Shown here piece by piece: positions 33,790-45,000 of a DNA stretch of 64,000 nucleotides. Both the position numbers and the translations under genes were made by a program. The stretch comes from Blastomussa wellsi (taxonomy: Eukaryota > Cnidaria > Anthozoa > Scleractinia > Plerogyridae), in contig OX393569.1 of NCBI GenBank assembly GCA_947652115.1, positions 7,154,794-7,218,793 of the forward strand, read 5' to 3'. The notes below the pieces were generated by a model. It saw only the letters and a list, made by a program, of their open reading frames with translations, was not told the origin of the DNA and searched no databases. Each line of letters begins with the position of its first letter. The first letter of the stretch is position 1.

Positions 33790-34218
33790 GGAAAAGGTCT
33801 ATTCCCATTTTTAACCTTTACGTAACGGCTAAAATGAGATAAACATAAATATACTATTCCCATTTTTAACCTTTGCTTAACGGCAAAAATTAATGGCAAA
33901 AACTAGACACACATAAATATGTATTCATATTTTTAGCCTTTATTTAACGGCAAAAACTAGACACACAAATATTTTGGCTAAAACATTATGTTATGTTTGG
34001 ATGCTTAGCCGTTATGTAATGGCGAAAATTGGTCAATTCTATTGTCGTGCGATTTTTCGCCTGATAAGTAAAATATATAAAGCAAGTTTGTGGCTAAAAA
34101 TGCGGTACAGCTATAGAAAAAGTTTAATGGAAAATTCGCAATTATCTAAACATCGGTGGCTAATTTGCATTACAATATGAAAACCATCATGGCGGCTATC
34201 GTGAATATGGTCTATACC
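33790..34218. repeat. Palindromic-unit element, copy 2 (inverted to 27560)
   Basis: Units such as TTTTTAGCCTTTATTTAACGG and CATTTTTAACCTTTACGTAA, then GCATTACAATATGAAAACC and CATGGCGGCTATCGTGAATA, ending GGTCTAT. It is the inverse of the left end of the element at 27560. Confidence 0.55.
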
Positions 34219-35267
34219 CTGTTCAGAAAATCTGGGGTGCCTGCGATCATGCTCTCCCTCCCTACTGTTCGTTGCTGTTCGGTTGCTGTATTGCAGATAT
34301 CCTCCTCTTCCACAAGTGAAGCCGTCGACTGAAATCAAATAAGCCGGAATTAGAACACTCCTGCTACTTTCGCGGTAAGGTGGTGGCGCGCAGGTGGTCC
34401 TGTATGTCACGAAATTTCTGGCTTAAAGCTTGTACGGAAACACCGGAATTTCCGCTGACTAAAAACATGTAAAGCCGATCTGTCAACACAGTTGTTTCGG
34501 AGACGCTAAAAACTTTATTGTGCAACACGTATCAGGTTGTATGTGCGTTTTGCTTTGCCATTAGGGCTGCATTATGTTGTAGATTCTAGCAGTGATTTGG
34601 CAGGCTAGAACGATATATTATTGCTTAGCCGGCGACAGAAAAAGGTTGTTGCTGAAGGCATAAGGTGAGTTTTTTGTTCGAAGTGTATGATGTTTTGGGA
34701 GTAAATATTGTTTCCGTCCAATTCGAAAATCCATTGCACGTTAATTTTGCACCTTGTGCTACGTATTAGATCTGTAGCAGACGAGCAGCACTTTCGCTTA
34801 TTTTGCGGCTAGAATCTTTGCCTTGACAATTAGTTGAATTGAAATCTCAACGAGCTAAATAATTTAAATTGACTTGAAGTGCATTTTACATTCCTAGAAC
34901 TATGCAGAACGTTTGCTTTCGTTGGTTTTATATACTTCAATTGATTAATTGGCTCCAAGCGACAAACACTCGATTTCAGGACGTTGATCTTTGCATTATT
35001 AGAAAGACTTATGTACTACAAACAAGGAAAATGAATAACGTGGGGCCACGCATAAAATCGTAGGGAAATTAAAGGGGCTTTAAAGAGACGGATGTAAACA
35101 TCTTTATAATCGTTTAAAAATTAAACTAATTTTTAATACTGAAATCTTTTTGCAGATTTCAGGTACAAATAAGATCAAAAGTTAGGAGTCCAGGGTTTAA
35201 GGCGGAGTGAGAAGTCATTCACAGCCGGCGAGCTAGAGAGCTTTTTAAAAAGCATTTCAGATGTCAG
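34219..35267. other. Intergenic, nothing called
   Basis: No exon or RNA gene recognised. Confidence 0.45.
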
Positions 35268-35545
35268 GGCACAGGGACCAGAGGAGTTATGCTTGAAACA
35301 TCAATAAAAGAAACGTCTTACCTTCGTTCTTGTATTTATTCTCTTAGCTAAAACCTCATTTGCGAACCAAACATACGTATATTCAGTTTCGAACCGCCAT
35401 CATTCTGAATAGTGTCGACCGCTGTGCATTCAGTTGGACGAAGTCCAACGAATGATTTTCGGAAAGCGTTCGTAAGGTAAGACGAAGGTAAGACGTTTCT
35501 GTTATTGATGTTTCAAGCATAACTCCTCTGCTCCCTGTGGTCAGG
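35268..35545. repeat. Fold-back repeat with about 60-bp arms
   Basis: CACAGGGACCAGAGGAGTTAT and GCTTGAAACATCAATAA on the left match the inverse on the right (TTATTGATGTTTCAAGC, ATAACTCCTCTG). Confidence 0.6.
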
Positions 35546-35647
35546 GCTCGACAATGAAAACAGGCTCCTTTTGGCGAAGAAAATTTTCGGAGACCTAAGC
35601 GAGCCGAGCATGGCCTGGGGAGGAGGGCTGGGAACACCGAGAATGCG

Positions 35648-35790
35648 CATTCTCGTCCCCAGAGCCACTTGTCCCTCTTAGCCACTTGTTCCTCGTGCAC
35701 TGGCTCTGGGGACACATGATTTGATTGGCTGGAATCAAACAAAGGGAGCCCAGTCACATCAGGCGTTTTAAAATCCGTTTGTCGTTAACA
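35648..35790 (+). mobile_element. MULE-like MITE, left arm only
   Basis: Starts CATTCTCGTCCCCAGAGCC and runs through the arm to GCGTTTTAAAATCC. The right arm is missing. Confidence 0.65.
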
Positions 35791-36631
35791 TGTCAATCCC
35801 AACAGTACGGTCAGCCTTTCTGTATTCAGTTCTTTTAATCATTTTAGTGCAAACGAGCGGAAGGGCGATGCTTATAGCAAAAATTGGAAGCAAAATTGTG
35901 AAGGTGGAAATTGAGAGGTAAATAAACAGTAGACATAAAACAATGCACAAAGGAGTTTCCTTGAAAATTTGCAGACATTCTCATGTTTTTCGCGGTGTCG
36001 GATGAGCAAATAAGAAAGTCTACAGGCTCTCCCCCAGATCACGCTCTGCTCCTTTCACTCGCCGAAATTTTTCCACCAAAACTTCTCCACTGGAAATCCT
36101 GTTCGCAGGCTACAATAAATAACAATTCTAGTGCTTTGGATTTCTTTCGTTCTCTAGATTTGGGTTTTCCGTACTGAAAATGGAAAATCGCGAGCCTTGC
36201 AAGTCCTTGCAAACAAGAAACAAAAATCATAGACTGCCGGGCCTATTGTTTCAAAAGGCTTGAAATATGAGAACATCAGGATAAATTATAAGGGAGCGAA
36301 TCACAGGTCACCCACCATGTCTCTCTTGCGCTCTTTTGCAGCAGCGTAAAATTTCCCAAAAAACGATGTAAGAAATTTTGATGAAAATTCGGCTAAAATT
36401 TGCGACAAGCATTTTATGGATCGACAAGAGCCCAAATGCCCCACAGTCTGGACCAAAGGAGCTGTCCAGATTCCCCATCGTACGGCTGTTCGCCTCTGGG
36501 CTCAATCAAAAGTTAATCGAAGGCATTAACATCTGCACAGATGAGATGCACTGTTTCTCGTGGCAATCAATCTTTCTCATGGTTCGCTCAGTGATTGTAA
36601 GATCAAAGACCAGTCAGAAATAAGACCAAAG
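35791..36631. other. Intergenic, nothing called
   Basis: Short open frames only. Confidence 0.45.
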
Positions 36632-36789
36632 CAGGGGCGGATTTAGGGGGAGGGTGCAGGGGGTGCGCACCCCTCCCTGAGATGACCTGCGACTTTCTAA
36701 TATAACTAGTATTCTGCTTACGTCACCCATCAATTATGAATTCCTTAGTGGTGCACCCCCTCCTGAGAAAAATCCTGGATCCGCCCCTG
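36632..36789 (-). mobile_element. hAT-like 158-bp MITE, copy 2
   Basis: Reverse complement of 24510-24667 with no difference that I can see. Flanked by caaag on both sides (36627-36631 and 36790-36794). Confidence 0.85.
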
Positions 36790-36794
36790 CAAAG

Positions 36795-36935
36795 CCAATC
36801 GCGACTCGAGTTTTCCCGCACTTTGTGTCGGCTACGTGTAATAACTTCGAGTTTTGATTGGTTCACTGGATTGCCTACGTCGTTTTTGATTGGCCAAAGT
36901 AATTACTTTGGTTGTGATTTTATGACACGAAACTG
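36795..36935 (+). repeat. Dispersed repeat with CACTTTGTGTCGGCTACGTG
   Basis: Shares CTTTGTGTCGGCTACGTG, TTTTGATTGG, TTGATTGGC and ACGACAC/ATGACAC blocks with 56773-56925 (inverse). Confidence 0.5.
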
Positions 36936-37438
36936 GTTCTAATAGCCTATGAACAGACTCAAGTTTGGCGCTGCTAGAGTAGACAAGCCGCGAGAAAGTA
37001 CCGTACCAGACTCCTCCCGCAAGATCACTCGCAAACCCGTTTTGGTCGTAACCTTCAGGCGTTCTTCTTATCGCGGCAAGGGCAAGATACTTCATCTGAT
37101 CTCAGGTTACGTTCTTCACCGTTCGCGTCCTTCGCGCTGAAGGCACCCCAGAAAAAAACGAGAGAATGACTGAAGATGTGACCATTTTGGCAATTTTTGA
37201 GGAAACCCCTGAATATTAAAGGTTAAGATTTATGTTTAAGGTGGATTGTTTAATGTTGTCTCACTTCTCAATTTCCACCTCATAATTATTTCCTATTTTT
37301 CTATAAGCATCGTAAGCTCGCACGTTTGGGCTAAAATCAAGTCATCGATTGGTCATGGCCTCCCTTGCTAAACGATGCCACTCGAGAAATCGTGACGTCA
37401 TGCACATTCACGGTTTGTTTTTAGGCGGTGTCGCGCTC

Positions 37439-37494
37439 ACTCGTCCCCAGTCGTCTCCTGGTATTTTGCTCATAAGAGACGATTGGGGACGAGT
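37439..37494. repeat. 56-bp fold-back repeat with CTCGTCCCCAG termini
   Basis: ACTCGTCCCCAGTCGTCTC and GAGACGATTGGGGACGAGT pair round 18 bases. One mismatch. Confidence 0.65.
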
Positions 37495-37651
37495 CACTTG
37501 CTTGCTCGTAGATTACACAGACAAAAGTGATGATGCAGTGTTTTATAAGGAATCATAGGTCAATTTTTACGAAACAAGATGAAAGTTTTTATGGTAGGAG
37601 TAAATTACAAAGAACCTCCCGTCTACTTTGAAAATTTGTTTTCTGTCTATT

Positions 37652-37695
37652 TAACAATTATTCCACGAGTGCGCGTTGGATATGAGATGGTAGAT

Positions 37696-37728
<33 letters not shown>

Positions 37729-37731
37729 AAC

Positions 37732-37766
<35 letters not shown>

Positions 37767-37935
37767 TTTTATTAAAAACGCCAAAAAAAACATTGTACAA
37801 ACATTGCGAGAGATGCATTCTTTTGCGCGTACACCTACCATATTTGTAGGTCAATGGTATATAAGCTCATATACCATTGCCTCTAAACCAATCAGAACTC
37901 AGGAAATGCAATATACCATAGCTAGTTTTTAATAC
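37652..37935. repeat. TTGGATATGAGATGG fold-back element, copy 2
   Basis: Palindrome TTGGATATGAGATGG / CCATCTCATATCCAA, then a body shared with copy 1 up to CCATAGCTAGTTTTTAAT. Confidence 0.7.
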
Positions 37936-38022
37936 TAATGATTATCTCAGTATTTATTTCAAATTAAAGTTTTTGAAGGAGAAAAACGCCCTAGGGACGA
38001 ACTTGCCTTTTTAGCGGAGCAC

Positions 38023-38309
38023 CATTCTCGTCCCCAGAGCCACTTGTCCCTCTTAGCCGGCTGGGCCTGTGCACGAAAAACAAGTGGCTCTGGGGACACA
38101 TGATTCGATTGGCTGAAAACTAACAAAGGGAGTCCAATCATATCTACCGTTTTAAACGTGTTAATGATTTGTGATTTTAAAACGGCTGATGTGATTGGAC
38201 TCCCTTTGTTTGATTTCAGCGAATCAAATCGTGTGTCCCCAGAGCCACTTGTTCCTCGTGCACAGGCCCAGCCGGCTAAGAAGGACAAGTGGCTCTGGGG
38301 ACGAGAATG
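38023..38309. mobile_element. MULE-like fold-back MITE, copy 3
   Basis: Same termini and arms as 7768-8054, 287 bp. Flanks gcggagcac and gcggagccc, a 9-bp duplication with one change. Confidence 0.85.
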
Positions 38310-38564
38310 GCGGAGCCCCATAACCATAGAAATTGTAAAACCATACTTGCATTGAAACAGGAGAACCATGCCTTTCATATTTCATGGTTATTAATGGTAG
38401 CGGGCGCGTACGTCCTGCGTACGTGAATGATGATAGCCGGTTGCCGTTCTTTCATTAGACTTGCCACATAGTCGACCTCACGAGTTTTCAGAAGAAGAAA
38501 AGACCTAAGCGAGCGAAGCGAAGAGCGGCCGAGCGCGAAGGTCGTGAAGCGACCAAGCGAGCCA

Positions 38565-38572
38565 TATATAAA
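38565..38572 (+). promoter_or_regulatory. TATA box of the second membrane-protein gene
   Basis: TATATAAA about 150 bases before the ATG, within GC-richer DNA (GAGCGCGAAGG upstream). Spacing suggests a start site near 38600 and a short noncoding exon ending at a donor-like CTT|GTAAAC (38662). Confidence 0.4.
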
Positions 38573-38662
38573 CAAGACGAAGGACTTTTTCGAAAGTCTA
38601 TTATTTCATAAATTAGGACTCAAGAGAGCGGCGAAAATCGAGCTTGGAAAGCGCTTTTACTT

Positions 38663-38709
38663 GTAAACCTGTCACATTGTTTATTCTCGCATTTCTTTTT
38701 TCTCACCAG
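38663..38709 (+). other. Probable short 5'UTR intron
   Basis: GTAAAC donor and TTTTTTCTCACCAG acceptor, 47 bases, just before the coding exon. Confidence 0.4.
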
Positions 38710-38718
38710 GTTTTAACC

Positions 38719-39099
38719 ATGGACACAAAAAGCTTAATAGCTATAATATGCGCCGTCATCGCTATTGTTATTCTTCTTTCTCTCGCTATCTACACCGTGA
38801 TCACAGATTGGAGGAAAATTAACATGGAATACGACGATCAGAGGAAGCATTCAGCGACAGAAGCGGCGCCACACGCGTATGAAAATATGGAGTGTATCCA
38901 AAACGAGCATGCGTTCAGCGACAATAACGTCACGGACAACGCGGCCGAGAGAGCGAGCAGTCAGTATGAGCAGATAACGTCTGACCGCTGTCAAACTGCG
39001 GATTTGAATACTCAGGCGGAAATGGCGTGTACACAGAGTGACCAATCAGCGGGAAAGGGCGTGCTTGTTCACTTGCAGAAAAACGAAACCAGATTTTGA
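38719..39099 (+). CDS. Single-pass membrane protein with YENM and YEQI tail motifs, 126 aa
   Basis: ATG at 38719 (ACCATGGAC, good context) gives 126 residues in one exon. Residues 1-5 are outside or N-terminal, 6-28 form a hydrophobic helix (AIVILLSLAIYT), and the rest is a polar tail. Tyr54 lies in YENM, which satisfies both YxxM (PI3K p85) and YxN (Grb2) patterns. Tyr83 lies in SQYEQI, which fits the ITIM pattern S/I/V/L-x-Y-x-x-I/V/L. The helix LLSLAIYT matches LLSLIAYT of the protein at 5434, and both genes have the whole coding region in the exon after a short noncoding one. Together they suggest a small family of receptor-less membrane adaptors. Upstream in-frame codons before 38719 lack an ATG. 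Confidence 0.7.
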   Translation: MDTKSLIAIICAVIAIVILLSLAIYTVITDWRKINMEYDDQRKHSATEAAPHAYENMECIQNEHAFSDNNVTDNAAERASSQYEQITSDRCQTADLNTQAEMACTQSDQSAGKGVLVHLQKNETRF

Positions 39100-39723
39100 A
39101 GTCCAAAGCGTGGTACTCATATTACAGTGACGTGCAAAATGCTGTACGAAATGAAGGGAGAAAGTATACATACTTACAAACAACTTTATTTGTTAATGCA
39201 GGAAGCAGCCAAAAGCTGATATGGACCTGCCTAACTAAATCAGTACAAGAAATGTAGTATAGATAATATCAGAAGCCTTTCATTTCTTAGTAAGTTATGA
39301 GGAATGGCCTTGCGCTTCTGGCATCTGTTCAAGTTACTGCAGCCAGTTGTCGATTAGAATTACGCAAGATATTTTGAAAGAGTTGTTGTAAGCATACTTG
39401 AATCAACATATTATAAATTTGCATTTTCCCGAGTTGGTAACGCCAATCCATTGGCCTCATTTTGAAACTAAGACAAACCCCACATGGAGATTCTTGTTTT
39501 TCGACGAGTCCGTTTGATTTGTCGGAGACTGAGAACGAGTAACTGGTAAATACAACTTGTTTGCTCTCCCAGATTTTGCATAACCGTTTTTTCCCATTTC
39601 TCCAGTGTATTACAGTCGTCCCAAGAGAAACTGTAGACAATGCTGGGGGAAGGGAGGGGGGGGGGGGGGGTTTGGGGGGCAAAAAAGGTGTATTGTGGGA
39701 GATGTGAAAGTGGCGAATATGTG
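39100..39723. other. 3' region of the membrane-protein gene, no further gene
   Basis: Nothing coding. A G-run is at about 39651-39678. Confidence 0.45.
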
Positions 39724-39834
39724 CATTCGTGTCCCCAGAGCCGGCTCAAATAAGTCACGTGTCCCGATACCCACTTGTTTCTCGCGCACAGGCCTAACCG
39801 GCTAAGGCGGACAACCGGCTCTGAGACGGGAATG
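39724..39834. repeat. Short diverged relative of the CATTCTCGTCCCC MITE
   Basis: Begins CATTCGTGTCCCCAGAGCC and ends GGCTCTGAGACGGGAATG. Arms are only about 35 bp, with AGCCGG inside. Confidence 0.55.
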
Positions 39835-41923
39835 ATTAATTTGTTATATATTTGAGCTAAATATAAAACAGACTGACAGAGCCATGGAAATGACAACTGT
39901 AATCTTGACGCCATCAAAATTCATAATAGTAAATGTTGCACCTGATTTGAACTGCGTCTATTAAAAGCAAACTTCAAGGATTTTATTGACAGCCGGTTCG
40001 CAAGGCCTCCTTTATTCTCATTGTGCGCGTATTTGTTTCTTTTTGCGGTTTGCAAAAAGCGTTTTCATTCACTTTTAAGAGTTCTTTGAAGAAGCTTTAT
40101 TTCTTTAATAAAACTCTATCTTTGTTAGCTCGTTGGCTATTTGTACAGAAGGTAAGGTCAGCATTGTAAAAAATAACAGTGCTTTTTAATGAATTGTCAT
40201 ACCCGTGTATCCTTAAGGTGAGTTTGAGAAAATTCCATTTCGATTTACTGAAAAAAAATCTTGGCCCTGCTCGCTTGGTATGCGTGTTTTACAAAGGCAC
40301 TTTTATACACGATGGATGGCACTTTGACGTTCAGTTAAGAGTAAATTTTTCCTAGGATTATTACCCAATGTACCTTTAATGGTTCCAAATCCTATCCTCT
40401 TTACAAGAGGCAGGGCTTTTTGTTGCAAAGGAAACAGGACTGTGTCATATATATGTAACAGCGTCACGTTTTATAAACTGGTTCGCGTCATGACAGACAA
40501 AGCGATCGAAATTAAGAACGAGAGACAAGCAAAACTGATTTCCACAAAGTTGAACGTTCACAACAAAGGCAAAAATATCGCAACTATTGAATAGGGTAAG
40601 TTCTCGAATGCGGCATAATTAGGCCGTGTTAGCTTTTTCGCGAGGCTTATTTGCCAGAATGTTAACGATGATCAACGTAGAAACAGTTATAGTAAATTAG
40701 AAGCTGTCGAGGGCAAGATCTTAGAGAAAGAAGGTAACCATAGTCTAATTTCTGTAATTTAAATAAGTCCAAAAAGACAAATGGAAATGTTATCATGGAC
40801 AGCAATGACCGAAAACATATATTGAGTTAATCATTGTTAATCAAACTGAATGAAAATGACGGATTAACTGTAATTTTACTGAAGTATGGATCATCACCAA
40901 CAATTTTTCCGATATTGTCGAGCGGACGAAAATTTTACCGCCTTTAAAATATTCTGTAGAGTTCTTTGAAAATATTGAGAAATATTTATGACATTTCATA
41001 AATACAGAAAATAAGTGCTCTTAAAGGACGTCACATATCACCACTGATATTATTTGTTATCACTGTGTTATTGTCTGCACGAAATTTCGTTCTTGGTAAA
41101 ACAGTGAAGTCGAAGGAAGAAAAATCTGTTATGAGGCCGGAAACCACTTTGCCACAGTCCGAACACGCGTGTATTAATTAATTTTGAAAAGCTCGTATGA
41201 CGTGATAGAGGTGAAGACTTAGATAAATATGTCTCACCAATTGCACGAGGAAATGAATATTTTAAAATTAATTAAAACCTTGAAAGATGAGCCATTCTAA
41301 ATAACTATATTCATTCCTTAAATTTATCACCATGACATTCTGTAAGACGTACTGTTATTGCTGTTTATCAGCAAATTAAACGAAGAGTTGTGAAATATGT
41401 CTATTATTGCACACTTGCTATGACACTAAGTGATTGGTAATTTCCTTGGGTTAGCCTAACACCATGAAATAAATCCCCATAAATCCTAACGCGTTTTTTT
41501 GATATTTTCAGTTTTTGTCAAGATTTGTTATTGGACCTCGTCCCTGCGTGAATTGTGTTTGATGCGTTGTCCGCAATATGGGGAGAACAAACATTCTTGG
41601 TAGACAACCAATCGAACCAGGCAACATAAGACCATTGTATTTTCCGTCCTGATATCTTTCGCCTCTCAAAATCAAGTTAGCCACATACGCCGAAATTACA
41701 TTCGGCTTAAACAAACAGTGTAGCTGTCAAAAACAATCTCCTTCCCATCATCTTTAATAGCCTGATATCGCAAGCCTTGCTTTCTTGTCCTTGGCGCCCG
41801 TTTTCTTTATTTGAGCACATGGGACCTTAACATCTGTAGAGGAAAGGAAGTGTATTGACCTTTATCTGTGTTATAAACCTCAGCTTGACAAACAAAGAAT
41901 CACTAACCGACGTTTTCTCAGCA
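39835..41923. other. Intergenic upstream of the protease gene
   Basis: No gene recognised. A short frame at 40490-40594 (MTDKAIEIKNERQAKL) is coding-like but unsupported. Confidence 0.4.
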
Positions 41924-42008
41924 ATGGAAAGGACCAAGATTTGCGTTGTTGTTCTTATATTAGCTGCAGTCCAATCGCTGAGCAGTCCCGTCAATATTCA
42001 TCCTTTGC
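41924..42008 (+). CDS. Protease exon 1: signal peptide
   Basis: MERTKICVVVLILAAVQSLS is a clear signal peptide. Donor TTTGC|GTAAGT. Confidence 0.75.
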
Positions 42009-45000
42009 GTAAGTTGCTTTGCAGCATACCTTACTTAAATATTGGAGAAAATGTAACTAACCCCTGACAATGCAAGGCAGTCATACAACGAGAACTAGGC
42101 ATGCTTTTAAACATAAAATTGATAGTTTCGTAGTTGCGCTTTTAAATACAAATGCGCAAATTGTAGGCGATATGATAATAACGGAGGCACAAGCCCTGCT
42201 GTGCGTAACATAAAGAGATAGTACTGTAAATATGAATTTAACTTCTCCGGGACTAAGTGAGGTTATCGATGTATCTTTTTGCTGGTCAGGGCAGTGCAAA
42301 TCCTTTTATAAAGCCTGACGTTTCTTACGCGTGTATCCAATTCACATTGTTTACAACACCACTAAAATCATTCGCGAAGGTTTTATACGAACTATAGTAT
42401 CATTATGAACAGAGTCCCACTGAGATTTATGTAATGTTTGAATGGTATAACAAAACGACCGTACGTCGGGCAAATTACAAGTAACGTTTCACCTTAAGGA
42501 ACGTACATGGATAAATCTTATCTCCTTTTTTATTTTCAAACAGCAAACACGAAAAGAGGTGTTCCTGTTAAGGCGAGAGCTTAATTGTCAGTTGCCACGG
42601 GAAACCGTGCAATTGCCAACGAGTATTTCTGCCAGAAAATGACAATCTCTTTTGTAACGTTTTTATTTCACTTTTAAGCGAACGAAGGAAGCATTGTCAG
42701 CCAAGACGACAAAGACCAGCTCTCCGGTGACGACACAATTTTGGATCACATCGAAAAAGTCAACAAAGGTAACCGACCAAAAATAATGTATCTTGTATAC
42801 GTGCTTTAAATATTTTCCTTTTGCTACTTTGGAGTGTTCAGGAGCTTATAATTGCCACATGTTAAACAATTTCTGTCTAGCTGACAATGAAATGTAAATA
42901 AAAGTAAAAAAAAATGTACCCATTGAAATCATTGATGTTAACAGCAATTTGCATATGGAAAGGAAATTTGGATTTTATTTTCCTGGTTTTTAAGGGTCAT
43001 ATCTCACCAACATTCACCAGTTTCCTTAACGCGTGCTTGCAAATAACACTGCTTAATCTTATTTGGTCCTTCTAACTGTATGGCAGAAAATCTCTATGAT
43101 CTGGGAAGGACGCAGGTTAGTCGGACGAATAAAAAACAGTAGTCTCCATGCATTTGGCGCGGAAACCATTCTCGTCCCCAGAGCCGCTTGTCCCTCTTAG
43201 CCGACTGGGCCTGTGCACAAGGAACAAGTGGCTCTGGGGACACACGATTTGATTCGCTGAAATCAGCCGTTTTGAACCCTTTATCGTTAGCAAGTTTAAA
43301 ACGGCTGATGTGATTGGACTCCCTTTGTTTGGTTTCAGCAAATCAAATCGTGTGTCCCAGAGCCACTCGTTCCTCGTGCACAGGCCCAGCCGGCTAAGAG
43401 GGACAAGCGGCTGTGGGGACGAAATTGCGCGGAAACAAACTCGGATATTTGTCCGCGGACATTATCTATCCCGAGACGCGAGCAGGTTTTCGGGAAAGAA
43501 GTTCGAGGAAAACTATAGCCTCCATTTGGCGCGGAAATATTCTAAGATATTTGTCCGCGGGCAATATCCGTTCCGAGACTCAAACAGTTTTCCGAGAGAG
43601 GAGCTCGAGGAAAACTGTTTCCTCAAGGAAAACTGTGAATTTTCATCGAGCGGTTGGTATTGCTGTTTCATTACAACCATAGCAGAACAAGGTTGTACAC
43701 GGCCTGTTCATTATCAGACTGAAATCATTCTCGAAACGAAGAACCAGCTCTATTTATATTCTGTTAAACAAATAGTCTCGTGCGCATATCCACAAAGTTA
43801 AATTTCTGCAATAATTTTGCAGTTCAGGGCAAGTCACTCTTGTTTCTCCACACAACTGCACACATCACGCTGCGTTTGCTCAGCGGTTTCACGCATGCGC
43901 ACAAAAAATAACTCCCCGGTGAATATAATACTTGGGGGTCGGGGAGGTGGATAGACATGCTAAAGAAACCGAGATTAGCTCTTACGGCATGGGCACCTTG
44001 GCTCTTTAACTTAATATTGAATGAGGTTTTGTTGTTTCTCTAGCCGATGACGTGAACATGTACGAAGCAGACATATCGTTATCCCCTGATGACGTTGTTG
44101 ATCTCAGAGACGATGGCGATGTTGATGGATCACAGATATCCGTGAGACGAAAGCGTAACGCTGCACGTGACCGGAAGAAGTTGTGGGTTACTCGTGTTAT
44201 TCCTTACGTGTACGACAGCAGTCTGCCCGGTAAGACGGTTTAAGGCCACTCAAAGAGCCCCTTGGCTAACTAGTGCATGCACAACAGTCCGATCAAAGGG
44301 AACCCACAGCCAACTCATGCACTTCAATTGTTTTGATCGTACATGGTTTCAAATCACACTGGAACCCCATGGCTAACTCGTGCATGCACAACAGTCCGAT
44401 CAAAGGGATCCCATAGCTAACTCGTGCACTTCATTTGTTTGATACTACATGATTTCAAATCATACTCCAAGGAACCCCATGACTAACTCCTGTGCTACAA
44501 TTAGCAGATCATACAGGAGTACCAATGGAAAGCAACACTGCAACTCCCTCACTTAGTGTCTGATCATGCACGAGTAAGTTAAAGACAGACGAGCTACCAA
44601 CTACATGTGCTCGTTATACATACAGGAAACAAGGCGACTCAGTGGCTTACTCGATTACAGTGGAACCGCCTTACGGTCACCTCGTTATTGCGGTCATTTT
44701 TTTCTGTTCCCGAGGAAACGCCCATATAGTTTCTTATAAGAAAACCCCATTAATGCGGCCATCCCGTTCATACGACCAACGGCCACATTCTGAAATCCCA
44801 ACCCGTGCAATCCTTTATAATTTTACCCCGTTAATACAGCCACTCGAACCAAATACGCATCGTAATTGTCCAAACAAAACAAATACTGACAGTACTTGAA
44901 AAAAAAGGATTTGACGTAAAGTAACCTGATGGTAAGTCAAAGAGGTCAGAGCCTTTGGTTTGGGGGAAGATATGGTCAGACAAGTCTGGTCTTGTTTTGA

